Shown one piece after another: positions 10,071 through 20,166 of a stretch of 64,000 bases of DNA. The translations under genes and the position numbers were made by a program. The notes under the pieces were generated by a model. The model was not told the origin of the DNA. It was given only the letters and a program-made list of their open reading frames with translations, and searched no databases. Origin of the DNA: Brienomyrus brachyistius (Eukaryota > Chordata > Actinopteri > Osteoglossiformes > Mormyridae); assembly GCF_023856365.1 (NCBI RefSeq), contig NW_026042793.1:1-64000 (forward strand), given 5' to 3'. How positions within the stretch are numbered: the stretch's first letter is position 1; every line of letters starts with the position of its first letter.

Positions 10071-11239
10071 TACTGAACAAAAATATAAACGCAACACTCT
10101 TGTTTCTGCTCCCATTTTTCATGAGATGGACTTAAAGACCTACAATTCATTCCAGATACACAATATTACCATTTCTCTCAAACATTTCTCACAAATCAGT
10201 CTAAATGTGTGATAGTGAGCACTTCTGCTTTGCTGAGATAATCCATCCCACCTCACAGGTGTGCCACATCAAGATGCTGATCTGACATCATGGGTAGTGC
10301 ACAGGTGTACCTTATACTGCCCACAATAAAAGGCCACCCTGGAATGTGCAGTTTTTTGCTTTATTGGGGGTCTGGGGACTCAGAACCGGTCAGTATCTGG
10401 TGTGACCACCATTTGCCTCATACAATGCAACACATCTTCTTCGCATAGAGTTTATCAGATTGTCAATTGTGGCCTGTGGAATGTTGGTCCACTCCTCTTC
10501 AATGGCTGTGCGAAGTTGTTGGATATTAGTGGGAACTGGTACACGCTGTCGTATACGCCGGTCAAGCACATCCCAAACATGCTCAACGGGTGACATGTCC
10601 GGTGAGTATGCTGGCCATGCAAGAACTGGGACATTTTCAGCTTCCAAGAACTGTGTACAGATCCTTGCAACATGGGGCCGTGCATCATCTGTCTGAGTGG
10701 CTGGTCTCAGACGATCTTGGAGGTGAACCTGCTGGATGTGGAGGTCCTGGGCTGGTGTGGTTACACGTGGTCTGCGGTTGTGAGGCCGGTTGGATGTACT
10801 GCCATATTCTCTGAAACGCCTTTGGAGACGGCTTATGGTTGAGAAATGAACATTCAATGCACGAGCAACAGATCTGGTTGACATTCCTGCTGTCAGCATG
10901 CCAATTGCACGCTCCCTCAATGCTTGTGGCATCTGTGGCATTTTGCTGTGAGACAAAACTGCACATTCCAGGGTGGCCTTTTATTGTGGGCAGTATAAGG
11001 TACACCTGTGCACTACCCATGATGTCAGATCAGCATCTTGATGTGGCACACCTGTGAGGTGGGATGGATTATCTCAGCAAAGCAGAAGTGCTCACTATCA
11101 CACATTTAGACTGATTTGTGAGAAATGTTTGAGAGAAATGGTAATATTGTGTATCTGGAATGAATTGTAGATCTTTAAGTCCATCTCATGAAAAATGGGA
11201 GCAAAAACAAAAGTGTTGCGTTTATATTTTTGTTCAGTG
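10071..11239 (-). mobile_element. Tc1-like DNA transposon, 1.17 kb, long TIRs, TA target site
   Basis: The ends are (C/T)ACTGAACAAAAATATAAAC and its complement. The inverted repeats are about 285 bp long and nearly identical (10071-10354 and 10955-11239). A TA dinucleotide flanks both ends (10069-10070 and 11240-11241), the Tc1/mariner target duplication. It sits in the (TA)n tract of the tandem array. It encodes an internally deleted transposase and is non-autonomous. A fragment of a sibling copy is at 1-436. Confidence 0.95.
10390..10956 (-). CDS. Internally deleted Tc1-family transposase (188 aa)
   Basis: The N-terminal third (residues 5-60) is a helix-turn-helix DNA-binding region (ALRERAIGMLTAGMSTRSVA, then ISRLQRRFREYGS). 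After residue about 85 the frame jumps to the C-terminal catalytic part: DDARPHVARICTQFL contains the second catalytic Asp, and SPDMSPVEHVWD contains the third acidic residue (Glu) of the DDE triad. The segment with the first catalytic Asp is missing, and the length of 188 is far below the usual ~340 residues. The deletion kept the frame open. The protein could bind the TIRs but not catalyse transposition; that function is inferred. Confidence 0.85.
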   Translation of the reverse strand: MSHSKMPQMPQALRERAIGMLTAGMSTRSVARALNVHFSTISRLQRRFREYGSTSNRPHNRRPRVTTPAQDLHIQQVHLQDRLRPATQTDDARPHVARICTQFLEAENVPVLAWPAYSPDMSPVEHVWDVLDRRIRQRVPVPTNIQQLRTAIEEEWTNIPQATIDNLINSMRRRCVALYEANGGHTRY

Positions 11240-11269
11240 TATGTATATGTATACATATAGTTTTTTTTG

Positions 11270-11490
11270 TGTTTGTGAAAACGGGTCTTTAATCGGGGAA
11301 ACGGAGCGGGTAGAGCAGGACGGAACGCAGGCATTGACAAACTACAATGACGGACAGGGCAAACAGGTAAGACCAGGACTTAAAATAGGTCATGACTAAT
11401 CAAAGTAATCGGGCAAAGCAGGAGACGATCAGGGAAGCACACGTGGGTAATCAGGGGGCGTGGCACACACGAGGAGCGGACAAGCCGGGC
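11270..11490 (-). mobile_element. LTR of a small LTR element (3' LTR, minus orientation)
   Basis: It shares blocks with the clean solo LTR at 51212-51488: GATCAGGGAAGCACACGTGG, AATCAGGGGGCGTGGCACAC, and GGAGCGGAC(A/G)AGCCGGGCAT. The left end is interrupted and the last bases (GACA) are lost at 11490. It adjoins a GC-rich internal region on its right, so this is the 3' end of an element read on the minus strand. Confidence 0.65.
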
Positions 11491-12514
11491 ATATATGTAT
11501 ATCTATATAAAACCTCATTAATGAGGGACAGGGAACAGAACGGACAGACAGAACTGGCACAGGGGAAGGAGCCAGGACAAGACTTGACATAAGACAGGAA
11601 AGGCAGAGAAACAGATCAGAAAGGGGGACACGGAGGGAACAGGCAGGACAAAAGGACCGGGAGTGAACGAAGGGAACATCGGGGAAAGAGGAGCAGAAGC
11701 CAGAGGGACGAGGGACAAAGAGAGGAGGGACAGAGACAGGAGGAACAAAGCGAGGGGGAGCAGAGGCAGGAGGGACAAAGACGGGAGGCCAGGGAGAGAA
11801 GGAGGGGGAACCAAGAGGAGCCCGAGGGAGACCCAGCGGGCGACGGGAGGCAGCCGGAAGGGCTGCAGGCGGCCGGGAGGCCGGAGCCGGAGGGGCCGAG
11901 GAGACGGGGTGAGGGACAGACGCAGGGACGAAGGAGGGAGTCGGAGGGGAGACCAGGGAAGGGGACGAAGGAGCTGGAAGGGACCCTGGCGAGGGCAAGG
12001 AGAGAGGGGGAGCCGCAGCAGACGGCGACGTCCTCCGACACGCCAGAGCGGGAGGACCAGCAGGCGAATGAGGAGCCGCCGTCGGGGGGCCCGCAGGCAA
12101 CCGATAAGACGCCGGAGGAGGGACCGAGGCAGGGCGACGAGGCCGCGGAGGGGGACCCGCAGACGACAGCCGACCCGGAGGGCCAGGACCCGCAGGTGCC
12201 GACCAAGCCCTAGCGCCGGCGAGGGGAGGGCGAGCCAGGGGGCTGGGCGGGTGGGACCCCAGCCGTGCGTCTGTGTCCTCTCCCCTTATGGGACACAGAC
12301 ATAAGGACCTGCGGCCGGGGTCGGGCTCGTCGGGGTGAGGGTACCAGAGTCACAGGGGGAGAAGGGACTGGAGTGGGGCCAGGGACTGGAGCTGCAGGCT
12401 GCAGAGGGAGCGCCTGCCCGGGAGCTGCAGGCAGGGAAAGCGCCTCGGACGTGGGCGCGGTAGCTGCAGGCAGCGGAGACGGCTGCTCGGGCTCTGGGGC
12501 CGCAGGGGGCACTT
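11491..12514 (-). mobile_element. GC-rich internal part of the LTR element (Pro/Ser-rich frames)
   Basis: About 1 kb of GC-rich sequence gives long minus-strand frames (12512-12210 and 12100-11429) rich in Pro, Ala and Ser, with repeats such as FVPPASAPP. The plus-strand Arg/Gly-rich frame is its shadow. A related block lies beside the LTR-like segment at 32.5 kb, so it is part of the element and may be the low-complexity C-terminal tail of its polyprotein. No enzyme domain is present. Composition differs sharply from the AT-rich array on both sides. Confidence 0.5.
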
Positions 12515-12568
12515 ATTTTATTATATAAAATAAGTGTCACACAACCGGGGTGACATGCCTTGCCTGCT
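12515..12568. repeat. Remainder of a tandem-array unit
   Basis: ATATAAAATAAGTGTCACAC, then AACCGGGGTGACATGCCTTG and CCTGCT, are the middle of an array unit. The Tc1 element and the LTR-element remnant therefore both lie within the right end of the array. Confidence 0.75.
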
Positions 12569-12571
12569 TGT

Positions 12572-13010
12572 GGGATGAGGAAGACTCAGGGACTGGAAAT
12601 GGGATTAAAACTGAAGATGTGCTCATTCCTTTGTGTATTTACAAATTTTCCTTCCGTCAGACATGAGGAGTTTGCTGCTATATTTGGCACTAATAGAGAT
12701 TCTGATGCTGCTATTTTTATTGTCTATTAGTTTGTTATTATTTACAAGTTCTGTTGTGTTTTTGCATTTTTCTCTTCTGGTTAATTAACTGCTGTCTGTT
12801 TGCTGTGAAGTATGAGTGTGGTGAGTAAGACTCAGGGACTGGAAGTGGGATTACAACTAAAGATAACATGCTTATTCCTTTTTGTATTGTTTACAAATTT
12901 CCTTCCGTCAAACATGAGGAGTTTGCTGCTATATTGTGCACTAACAGAGATTCTGATGCTGCTATTTTTATTGTTTATAAATGTGTTATTGTTTCCAAGT
13001 TGAGTATTCA
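12572..13010 (+). repeat. Two-copy tandem duplication, ~240-bp period
   Basis: 12572-12770 and 12815-13010 share AAGACTCAGGGACTGGAA, CTTCCGTCA(A/G)ACATGAGGAG and GAGATTCTGATGCTGCTATT. The two copies differ at roughly one base in ten and have no coding frame of note. Confidence 0.7.
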
Positions 13011-13075
13011 ATAAATGCTAAATTGAGAAATTTTGTGTATCGTTTGTTATTATTAGTGTGATATTTTACCATGCA

Positions 13076-13182
13076 AATAGAGGGGAAAACGTCCAATTAT
13101 CGGCCAAAAAAAATCAGCAGCATATATCGGCCATCGCCTGACCCTTGACTTGAAAAACCCATATCGGTCGACCTCTAGTAAC
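13076..13182. mobile_element. End of a DNA-transposon or MITE-like element
   Basis: The segment ends with CCCATATCGGTCGACCTCTA, which resembles the terminal sequence of a vertebrate DNA element known to me only by pattern. No opposite end was found within reach. Confidence 0.3.
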
Positions 13183-13216
13183 AGTACATTCTGTCCAATT
13201 CATCCATCGAGTTAAG

Positions 13217-13516
13217 TCACACACCCACTTGAGGGGGCACTCCGGCAGACGTGAGGATGGGGATGTTCTTTCCGCTATAACATCCACTGCAGAAGTACAT
13301 CTCGCTCCTGTTCACAGGGCTTACTTCAATGATGAAGCAGGGCTGGTTGTCTGGACAAGAAGTTGTCCTGCTGCTGGGTCTCGGTGCCGTTTTTCCACCT
13401 AAGCTTGAAGGTGGAAATGTGTTCCAACTTGGTCCCTGGGACTGCAGCATAGCCAAACATCGCGAGCAGCGTCGGCCACACCCACCACCAGAACCATCAC
13501 ACCGTCCTATACACAT
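13217..13516 (-). other. Unrecognised open frame with Cys-x2-Cys, possible exon
   Basis: A 99-residue minus-strand frame ends at a stop near 13217. The C-terminal half contains PCFIIEVSPVNRSEMYFCSG followed by CYSGKNIPI, giving a Cys-x2-Cys pair. An overlapping frame reads VPGTKLEHISTFKLRWKNGT, which looks as protein-like, so a frameshift near 13370-13390 is possible. A weak acceptor (TGTATAG) lies near 13516. It lies downstream of the chemerin-like exons on the same strand, but I could not tie it to that gene. Confidence 0.2.
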
Positions 13517-13529
13517 AAAGAAGAACTAA

Positions 13530-14520
13530 AACATAGAGTGTTGTGACAATCTATGCGTTAATGTTTGGCAGCATAGGTGATTCATTAAAATTATACCGAA
13601 GAATGGAAAATGTGATATTTAGAATATTTTTTGCCATTTAGTAGCTAATTTAAGCACTTACCCAATGCCTCAATTTGTTTTAGGTCAGTAATGTCTGAGC
13701 CAAAAGAATGAATGTATGAATTTAATACAATTCACCCACTCCCACCCACACACAAATCTGAAATTCAATTTAAGACACTTCTTAAACATTAGTGCATTAA
13801 CAAAAAAGGAAAATCTTAAGAGATTCAGTAGGATTTTCTATGTTAGACTTAAGCTAATAGTTCAATAGTTTTTACATATTTCAATATACCAATTTGACTT
13901 TAATGTTGAAACAGATGCTAAAACATGGAATAATTTCATAACTAGAGAAACATGTTATTCACAAACACTAGCAAAGGTAGCTTATAGTTAAGCTTACTTA
14001 AGTCAGCAAGTCAGGCTACAGTGTGTAAGAATAGTCGTAAACGATAATTTGTCTCAGTCTTACATGACAGAATAAGTAAACAGAAAATATAAAATGGCTG
14101 AAACAGCGTCATTAACGCCAGCTACAGTAGAGGCGCAGAAAAGGTGTCATGACTGAAGTATTCCCAAACTCTGGAAGACCGTATGCGAGCCTTTTTTGCC
14201 GCGTGTTTCTCCAGAGGCTCCGGAGCTCCGCTGGTTGAGACAGCCATGTTGGTTCATGTGCAGGGGGACGAGCGGCAAATTTCTTTTTTGCAGGGTGGTA
14301 GGTGATGTCTCATTAATATTTATGAGAGAAGTGCTACATGATTGGCCAGTGCATGCCAGTGCATGCCCAAAATGGTGCGGCACTGCATCCAAGCCTGCGG
14401 CACTCAGAGTCACAAATACAGTGGAAACCATTTGTAGTAATTACGTCTGTCTGGCTGATTTCCAACTAATTGATATTTGTATATTTATTACATGAATATA
14501 AGGTAATATAAGGTAATAGA
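13530..14520. other. No gene seen
   Basis: AT-rich sequence. Open frames on both strands at 14147-14495 overlap each other and show no domain. Confidence 0.4.
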
Positions 14521-14524
14521 AGAG

Positions 14525-14956
14525 GTATTTAATGGTTTTCCATCTGAGGAATTTGCAAAAAACTGCAGTGCATGATGGGTCGGACCTAAAGGCTGCCTTA
14601 ACGTCCTCATCTGTATGACGACATACATCAAGACTAGGAAGGTGCATAATGTTCATGTCTGGTTGCGTTTGTTGGTCCAGAAAGTAATTCAATTTCGCCA
14701 TGTAGGTTACGTTCTTAAAAACTGCTTGGATATAGCCCGATTATATGCTGTGGGCCTTTTAATTTCTTTGTTTACCAGGTAGGCTACCTTCTTTAAACTG
14801 CGTTTTGTTAGACTACATATTTAGGGAGGTCTTTATAAATTTATAGTAGTCTTCATAAATATGTGCATAGTTTAGCCTAACCCAGCCACTTAAGGGAGAA
14901 AGCCAGCTCAACTAGGTGTCGGTCCCAAGCCCGGATTAATGGGGAGGGTTGGCGTC
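14525..14956. repeat. Inverted paralogue of the 2.5-kb repeat, with empty SINE site
   Basis: It is the reverse complement of 2521-2790 plus 3147-3165. Near 14530-14545 it carries the uninterrupted site AATGGTTTTCCATCTGAGGA, exactly where the other copy holds a SINE. Confidence 0.75.
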
Positions 14957-15221
14957 AAGAAATAAAGAGACTGTATCTTCACTGCATGACTGATGTCAAA
15001 ATGTGTGAAATATGTGGTTGTATTAATAAATGCATTAAAGTAGGTTAATGATTCTGTGCTGTCTAAATTGTATAGAAAATTTCTACGTATAGCCAAACAA
15101 ATCTCCTCCTGTTTGAAAAGGCATAGAAAAAGCAATTTAGCCACTAAAACTTTACAGTTTTTGTGAGGGACAGTCGAATTCTCTCGTTTCTCTCGTCAAG
15201 TTTTTTTGTGATCCTGCACCT

Positions 15222-15365
15222 ACACTTTGCCGGCCCCAGGAGGATGGGCTCCCCCTTTGAGTTTGGTCCCTCCCAAGGTTTCTTCCTTCTTGGGAGTTTT
15301 TCCATCCTATCGGCGCCTATGGCTTACTCACTGGGGGCTTTGGGTGGGCATGATATAAAGCAAAG
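15222..15365 (+). mobile_element. L2-like LINE 3' end fragment
   Basis: GAGGATGGGCTCCCCCTTTG, followed by TCCCAAGGTTTCTTCCTTCT and a GGGAGTTTTTCC motif, is the conserved 3' untranslated end of a common fish L2-like LINE. A second fragment is at 25195-25400. Confidence 0.55.
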
Positions 15366-16106
15366 CATTTTCCCTCCCAGTTTCCTCCTCTGGTCCACAT
15401 TGCAGGACCATCAGCCATCAGAAACAGTCAGACGGTCTCCTTCAGCTTCTTTAGTGTCCTTGGAAGCCAAGGCAGTTTTAGGTCTGAGAAGAGGTTTATC
15501 AGAAGGACACATATTACGTCGTTTGTCCTGAAATGTAACATGGGGAGGAAAAGTTAAGCGGTTTAGTCAGATTGGAGTCGTTTATTCAGCAGTGGCAGCG
15601 CCAGTGACTTAATGCTACAGGTGCTATAGGGGAGTGAGATTATTTAGACCGGGTGCTTTAGCTTTTCAGCTTATGTAGATGGTGTATAGAAGCACACAGC
15701 ACGATAAGCTACAGCATGGATAAAATAGGATAAAATATGAAATTCTAACGTCTAGCTCACAGAGCCTCTATGTGTACTTTGAAGAAAAAATACACTACAA
15801 GTATGCTGTAAAAACCGCAAAAATGTCTTACACAATATACAGATTTTACAGATAGTTAAAGAAAAAATGAAACCAATATTTTGGGGGTGCTGTGGGGGTA
15901 CTATGGTCATTGGAGGAGGAGCTAGAGCCCCCCCCCCCAAGCTTTTCCTTGGTGCTGCCACTGTTGTTCAGATTAAAAGTAACATTGTCATTAATAAACA
16001 GTACTCTGATCAAATTTTTGCATGTACAAACACAATCAAAGTTTAACCACATGTTTAGACACAATTCACACACCTGTTACATTTCCATAATGCTAAGACT
16101 CTCTAC
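15366..16106. other. No gene seen; chemerin-like 3' side
   Basis: I looked for a terminal chemerin exon on the minus strand and found none. The C-run and GGGGGTGCTGTGGGGGTACT near 15880-15940 may be the end of a DNA transposon. Confidence 0.3.
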
Positions 16107-16112
16107 ACTTAC

Positions 16113-16205
16113 TTCATCCACTTTCTTGTTTGGTACACAGTCATTTGATGGATGTGTAAGATCATTACCAGACCGTCTGCTGCAAACTCTACAGTTAATG
16201 AATGG
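16113..16205 (-). CDS. rarres2: Chemerin-like gene, exon 3
   Basis: The exon runs from an acceptor (TTTTTGCAG) to a donor GTAAGT (16107-16112) and encodes 31 residues in phase 0, starting PFINCRVCSRRSG and ending CVPNKKVDE. With exon 2 it supplies the closing Cys-x2-Cys and a later Cys, as in the cystatin-fold chemoattractant chemerin (RARRES2). The product would be a secreted ligand of chemokine-like receptors. A final exon was not found downstream. Confidence 0.6.
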
Positions 16206-17012
16206 CTGCAAAAACACACAGACACACAAAAACAGTATTTAAAGAGTGGTGGGCAATAAATACAGTGAGAGAAGGTGTAGTAAAGATATATCTAATGATT
16301 TAAGGCAGAGCTGCTGGAGTGCAGGGTTTAATGACACAGAACAATTTTAGAGGAAAGAGCTTCCAAAGCAGGGTCACCATAAGGCTATATTATACAAAGC
16401 AAGTTCATCTAAAAGTATGAACAACAAATCCCGTTTAACTGAACACTGCTCTGTATTAAAATACTGTCCTCCGATCAAGCTAAGTGGTCCTGTAGTTCAC
16501 TATTTAAAGAGGTAAATTTAAAGGGTAATTCACACTGCACATCTACCCTGCTCTGACCAGGTTTAATTACTGGCTTTCTAATTAAAACAAGAGTTAAGTC
16601 CTGCCCTTTCACCACAAAACACCACACTGCCATTTAAGGCTGATTTCAACAATGAGTTTTAGTTAACCTGGCTCGATTGAGTTAACTCTGGGTATGTAAA
16701 ACCCGCTTTGTAGTACAGCCCACAGGTCTTTAAATAAGGCCAGCTAGGGTTCATAGCTCGAAGCATAATCTACAGGTCACCCCTCAGATGATTAGCATTT
16801 GCTTCTGCCTGGTAATCCAGCCTTTAAGCCTGTAAACCTACTAAAATTTGAGAATAAGGTGAAGGAACTGGCTCTTTGAGGCCACCTATGTATTTGTTAC
16901 TTTATTGTTGGCTAACTTTCCCCCGCAGGGCATCAAAAAAGTTAACATGAACCTAAATTAATTTGCTAACTGATATGTCCAATGCTCACAGTCACAGTGA
17001 CTCTTTACTTAC

Positions 17013-17117
17013 CCTCTTGTCCATGAAAATACAGTCAGCCCGATGGTCTGTTGCAGTTGACTTTGGACATTTTGTTGCTCTCAAGAGAATCTCAATGTCA
17101 ATGTATTCACTGCTGAT
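17013..17117 (-). CDS. rarres2: Chemerin-like gene, exon 2
   Basis: This 105-bp exon has an acceptor (GATTTAG) and a donor GTAAGT (17007-17012). It encodes 35 residues in phase 0, including EYIDIEILLRATKCPKSTAT, a cystatin-type beta strand followed by the first conserved Cys, then a second Cys before the junction to exon 3. Across exons 2-3 the Cys pattern is C-x11-C-x10-C-x2-C, close to that of mammalian chemerin. No in-frame stop is present. Confidence 0.65.
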
Positions 17118-17419
17118 CTAAATCACATAAACACGTTATATACAAAATTGCCTACAACTGTTTTAAAGGCAATATAACAAACAATAATCACCCAAAAAAT
17201 GGCAAACTGTCACAGACTTGACTGCAGCAGATTCAGAGAGAAACTGTGAGAAGGTAAAATTGACCAGGGCTGAGATATACAACCATCACTTTCATTGTGA
17301 AGAGACATTAAGCATCATATGCATTGAAATTAAAACATCAAAATCAATGTGATACTCATTAGTTCAGCTTGCAGATGATGAAAGTTTCACACTTTTGTAA
17401 ACACTTTCTCAGCAGTTAC

Positions 17420-17598
17420 CTTCGGACGGCCCTGGATGTTATAGAAATTCATGTGCTGACGGGTTCCTTGATGAGCATTTTCGACTGCGAGTTTAATGGC
17501 CGTCTTGTGAGTGCAGGGAGACTGTGGTAATCTTGCTGGGCCTCTGTGGAGATAAGCAGAGCTCCATAAGCCAAAACCAGAAGCAGCAGGCGGGTCAT
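17420..17598 (-). pseudogene. rarres2: Chemerin-like gene, exon 1 with frameshift
   Basis: The ATG at 17598-17596 starts a signal peptide (MTRLLLLVLAYGALLISTEA) followed by QQDYHSLP. The mature cystatin-like part then continues in a different frame: CTHKTAIKLAVENAHQGTR, then HMNFYNIQGRPK, joined to a donor GTAACT (17414-17419). The change of frame falls near 17510-17516. Only the second frame agrees with the phase-0 junction to exon 2. The upstream frame, if translated, stops within the exon. This is a pseudogene, a disabled allele or a sequencing error. Chemerin-like proteins are secreted immune and metabolic signals. Confidence 0.65.
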
Positions 17599-17922
17599 CT
17601 TCCTCTCAGCTTTGAAGGGAGAAGCAGGACTGAGGACACTGATCTGTGGTCCCCTTATCCAGCACGTCCAGGGGCGTGTCCTTCACTCGAAACAAACAGA
17701 CCTTTGAACAACATTGGAAAACTCTTCAGGATGAATTGAGGCAGGTGGTCAAGTGGGTTTATTGTTATTTCAGCAATATACACAGTACACAGTGAAAGGA
17801 AACATTGTTCCTCCTGGACCACGGTGCAACACAAAGAAGAAAAACAGAAACAACACAAGATGACACAAGTGCGGGCAAGATAGAACTATACAGAGTGAAA
17901 GGAGCACAAACAGAGGGAGAAA

Positions 17923-18297
17923 GTGCAAGATAAACACAAGAGCAACAATACAATACTACAGGACAAGACAGCGCAGTCAAGAACACAGAGTGCAGCCAGA
18001 GCTAACCTGAATAGGGGCATCAAGGTTGCCAGGCAGGCAGAGAAACAGAAAATAGAGGTCTACTTCACATACAACAACCCACAGTGGGTGTGGCAGGGAA
18101 TACAACACATTACAAACTTCAAAGGCAACAACACCGTCACTGTTAACAGCAACGCCCTTTTAGCAAAGGAGCTAAACAGCTTCTTTGCTCGTCTGGAGGA
18201 ACACAGAGCAGACATAGCCACACTGCCCCCTCCCCCAATCTCCAGCACTCACAGACTCCCTCTGCAGGAACACCACGCGAGAAGGCACATTGCATCT
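17923..18297 (+). pseudogene. LINE ORF2 fragment (linker and start of reverse transcriptase)
   Basis: The frame contains ANLNRGIKVARQAEKQKIEV, then NPQWVWQGIQHITNFKGNN and AKELNSFFARLEEH, the region between endonuclease and reverse transcriptase in fish LINEs of L2/Rex type. It stops abruptly at 18297 where a CR1 fragment begins. The same LINE resumes at 18863 past the catalytic core, so the core was lost. Confidence 0.7.
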
Positions 18298-18862
18298 CTA
18301 GGTGTGTGGAGTTTAAGACAAGGCAAGTGATGCTACGATAATATAATTCCTTGGTAAGACCCCACCTAGAATATTGTGTGCGGGTTTGGTTACCATACCT
18401 TAAGAAGGACATTGCTGCCTTGGAAAAGGTGCAACGTAGGGCAACGAGAATGATTCCTGGTCTTAGAGGAATGTCTAATGAGGAGAGGTTAGCTGAGCTG
18501 AATCTGTTTAGCCTCGAGCAAAGGAGACTAAGGGGGGACATAATCCAGGTGTTTAAGATTCTAACAGGTCTGGATGCTGTTCAGCCAAATGGCTATTTCA
18601 ATGTTAGTTTAAATACCAGAACTCGTGGCCATAAGTGGAAATTAGCTGGAGAACATTTTAAAACGAATTTGATGAAGCATTTCTGTACACAGCGTGTAGT
18701 TAGAGTATGGAATAGTCTTCCTGTTATTGTAACACAAGCTAAAACCCTGGGTTCTTTTAAATCAGAGCTAGATAAGATTTTTGAGCTATTAGCTAAGTTC
18801 TCCTCAAAGGAGCTTGATGGGCCGAATGGCCTCCTCTCATTTGTAAATCTCTTTGGTTCTTA
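18298..18862 (+). mobile_element. CR1-like LINE 3' fragment inserted in another LINE
   Basis: The frame contains RPHLEYCVRVWLPYLKKDIA, EKVQRRATRMIPGLRGMS and EQRRLRGDIIQVFKILTGLD, the C-terminal region of CR1-type ORF2. Its end, GGGCCGAATGGCCTCCTCTC followed by TCTTTGGTTCTTATG, is the CR1-type tail built on TTCTTATG units. It is 5' truncated, as usual for CR1. Confidence 0.85.
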
Positions 18863-18990
18863 TGAGTCAGCTTACAGAGATGAGGTCCAGAAACTGATAG
18901 GTTGGAGTTCAGCAAACAATTTGGCACTAAACAGCACAAAGACAAAGGAATCACTGACTTCAGGAAGGATGGAGGCGACACTGGCCTGCC
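18863..18990 (+). pseudogene. Continuation of the interrupted LINE
   Basis: The short frame SAYRDEVQKLIGWSSANNLA, then LNSTKTKE, is the part that follows the FADD catalytic box in L2/Rex-type LINEs. It belongs with the fragment ending at 18297. An ATGG-repeat segment follows. Confidence 0.6.
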
Positions 18991-19379
18991 TAGATGGATG
19001 GATGGATGTTTTTATTGACATTGTAAGTACAATGAGATTTAGTTTGGAACGCGCCAGCAGCTACACAGTATATTTACAATTATATAGATTGTGAGGCATA
19101 AAATAAGGTGTGAGTAATATAACATAACGACATAATATAAGTAATCATTAATTAATCATTACAGATGGTATGAGGTGTGAACCGCTAGGCTGCTATGGCA
19201 TGTTTGGTATCAAACCGATGGAAAATCACTCCAGTTTCCAAATCTGGTCAGTGGTTACCACGAAAGTGAATATATCAAAAGTTACACCAGCCTAACGAAA
19301 ATCATCAATACAAGGGAAATCACTCTGGTCATAAATCTCAAAAGGACTGATACAGACCCCCTTCCGAAAGCCCGCCAAA

Positions 19380-20166
19380 TGGATGGTCAGCCATTGGTCC
19401 AGGAGTCGAATTCCTGGTCACTCCTATTCACGAACTTTACACTATAAAACCTGGCACCTCAGAACAAAGCCAGGAGAGGAGAAACAGAAGGGAGGAGAAA
19501 ACAAAAGACCATCAGCACGAAGAGAGGCAGAGAACATCAGCCCAAGAGAAGAGAAGCCCACAAGAAGCCCTCCTGAAGCCTATCAGTGAAGACCCAGCTG
19601 GACAGAGAACTGCAACCAAGCCCAAGCTTCACCAGGAGAGGGAATCAGAGGGGCTCCACTCCAACAACCGCTGCAAACACCGCGCCTCCCTGAGTGCCAT
19701 CACCCATCAGCTCATCAGCCTCCGCAACCAACTGCCAAGACCCCCCCCCCCCCACTCTGCAACCAAGTAAACAAACTTCCTTTCATTTATAACAACCTAA
19801 ACTCCTATTCACCTGCTATATTACTTTAGGACAGTATTTCCACAAATTGCTTGCTTTGCAGAACAGTATTTTCCCTTTTAAGGTTACTCATTTTAAATCT
19901 GGTCATTGCATTTTCATGATTACATTGTTTGTGTCCACTCCGTTATTTCGTGTTTATTGTTTGTTAGGTGTAATGTCTGTCTTATGTTAGTTATAGGAAT
20001 AAATGCATGTCTTTTACACAACTTCAGCCTCCGTTCATTGAGTGCTCACAAGAATCCCTGCCTGTGCGATCTACGCTCTGAAACCTCAAATTCGCCTGAA
20101 ATATCGCGAGACTCTCTCTCATTGGCCGTGAGGGGAGCTTCGCTACCGATCGTTTACATTACCTGG
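19380..20166 (+). mobile_element. LTR-like unit (TATA, polyA signal, possible primer site)
   Basis: TATAAAA at 19443-19449, AATAAA at 19998-20003 and a TGG at 20164-20166 (TGGTGACGCAGCTCG) a few bases after GTTTACA would fit an LTR followed by a tRNA primer site. The left border is not defined, and no gag or pol frame follows before the minisatellite. About 100 bp (19893-19995) recurs at 23781-23876. Confidence 0.35.

Noticed and set aside
11429..12512. Long open frames in GC-rich sequence (Pro/Ser-rich minus, Arg/Gly-rich plus)
   Set aside because: Low-complexity frames of the LTR-element internal region, shared in part with 32.8-33.1 kb; not host genes.
14147..14495. Opposed open frames of ~95 residues
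   Set aside because: Overlapping on both strands, no domain, no splice support.
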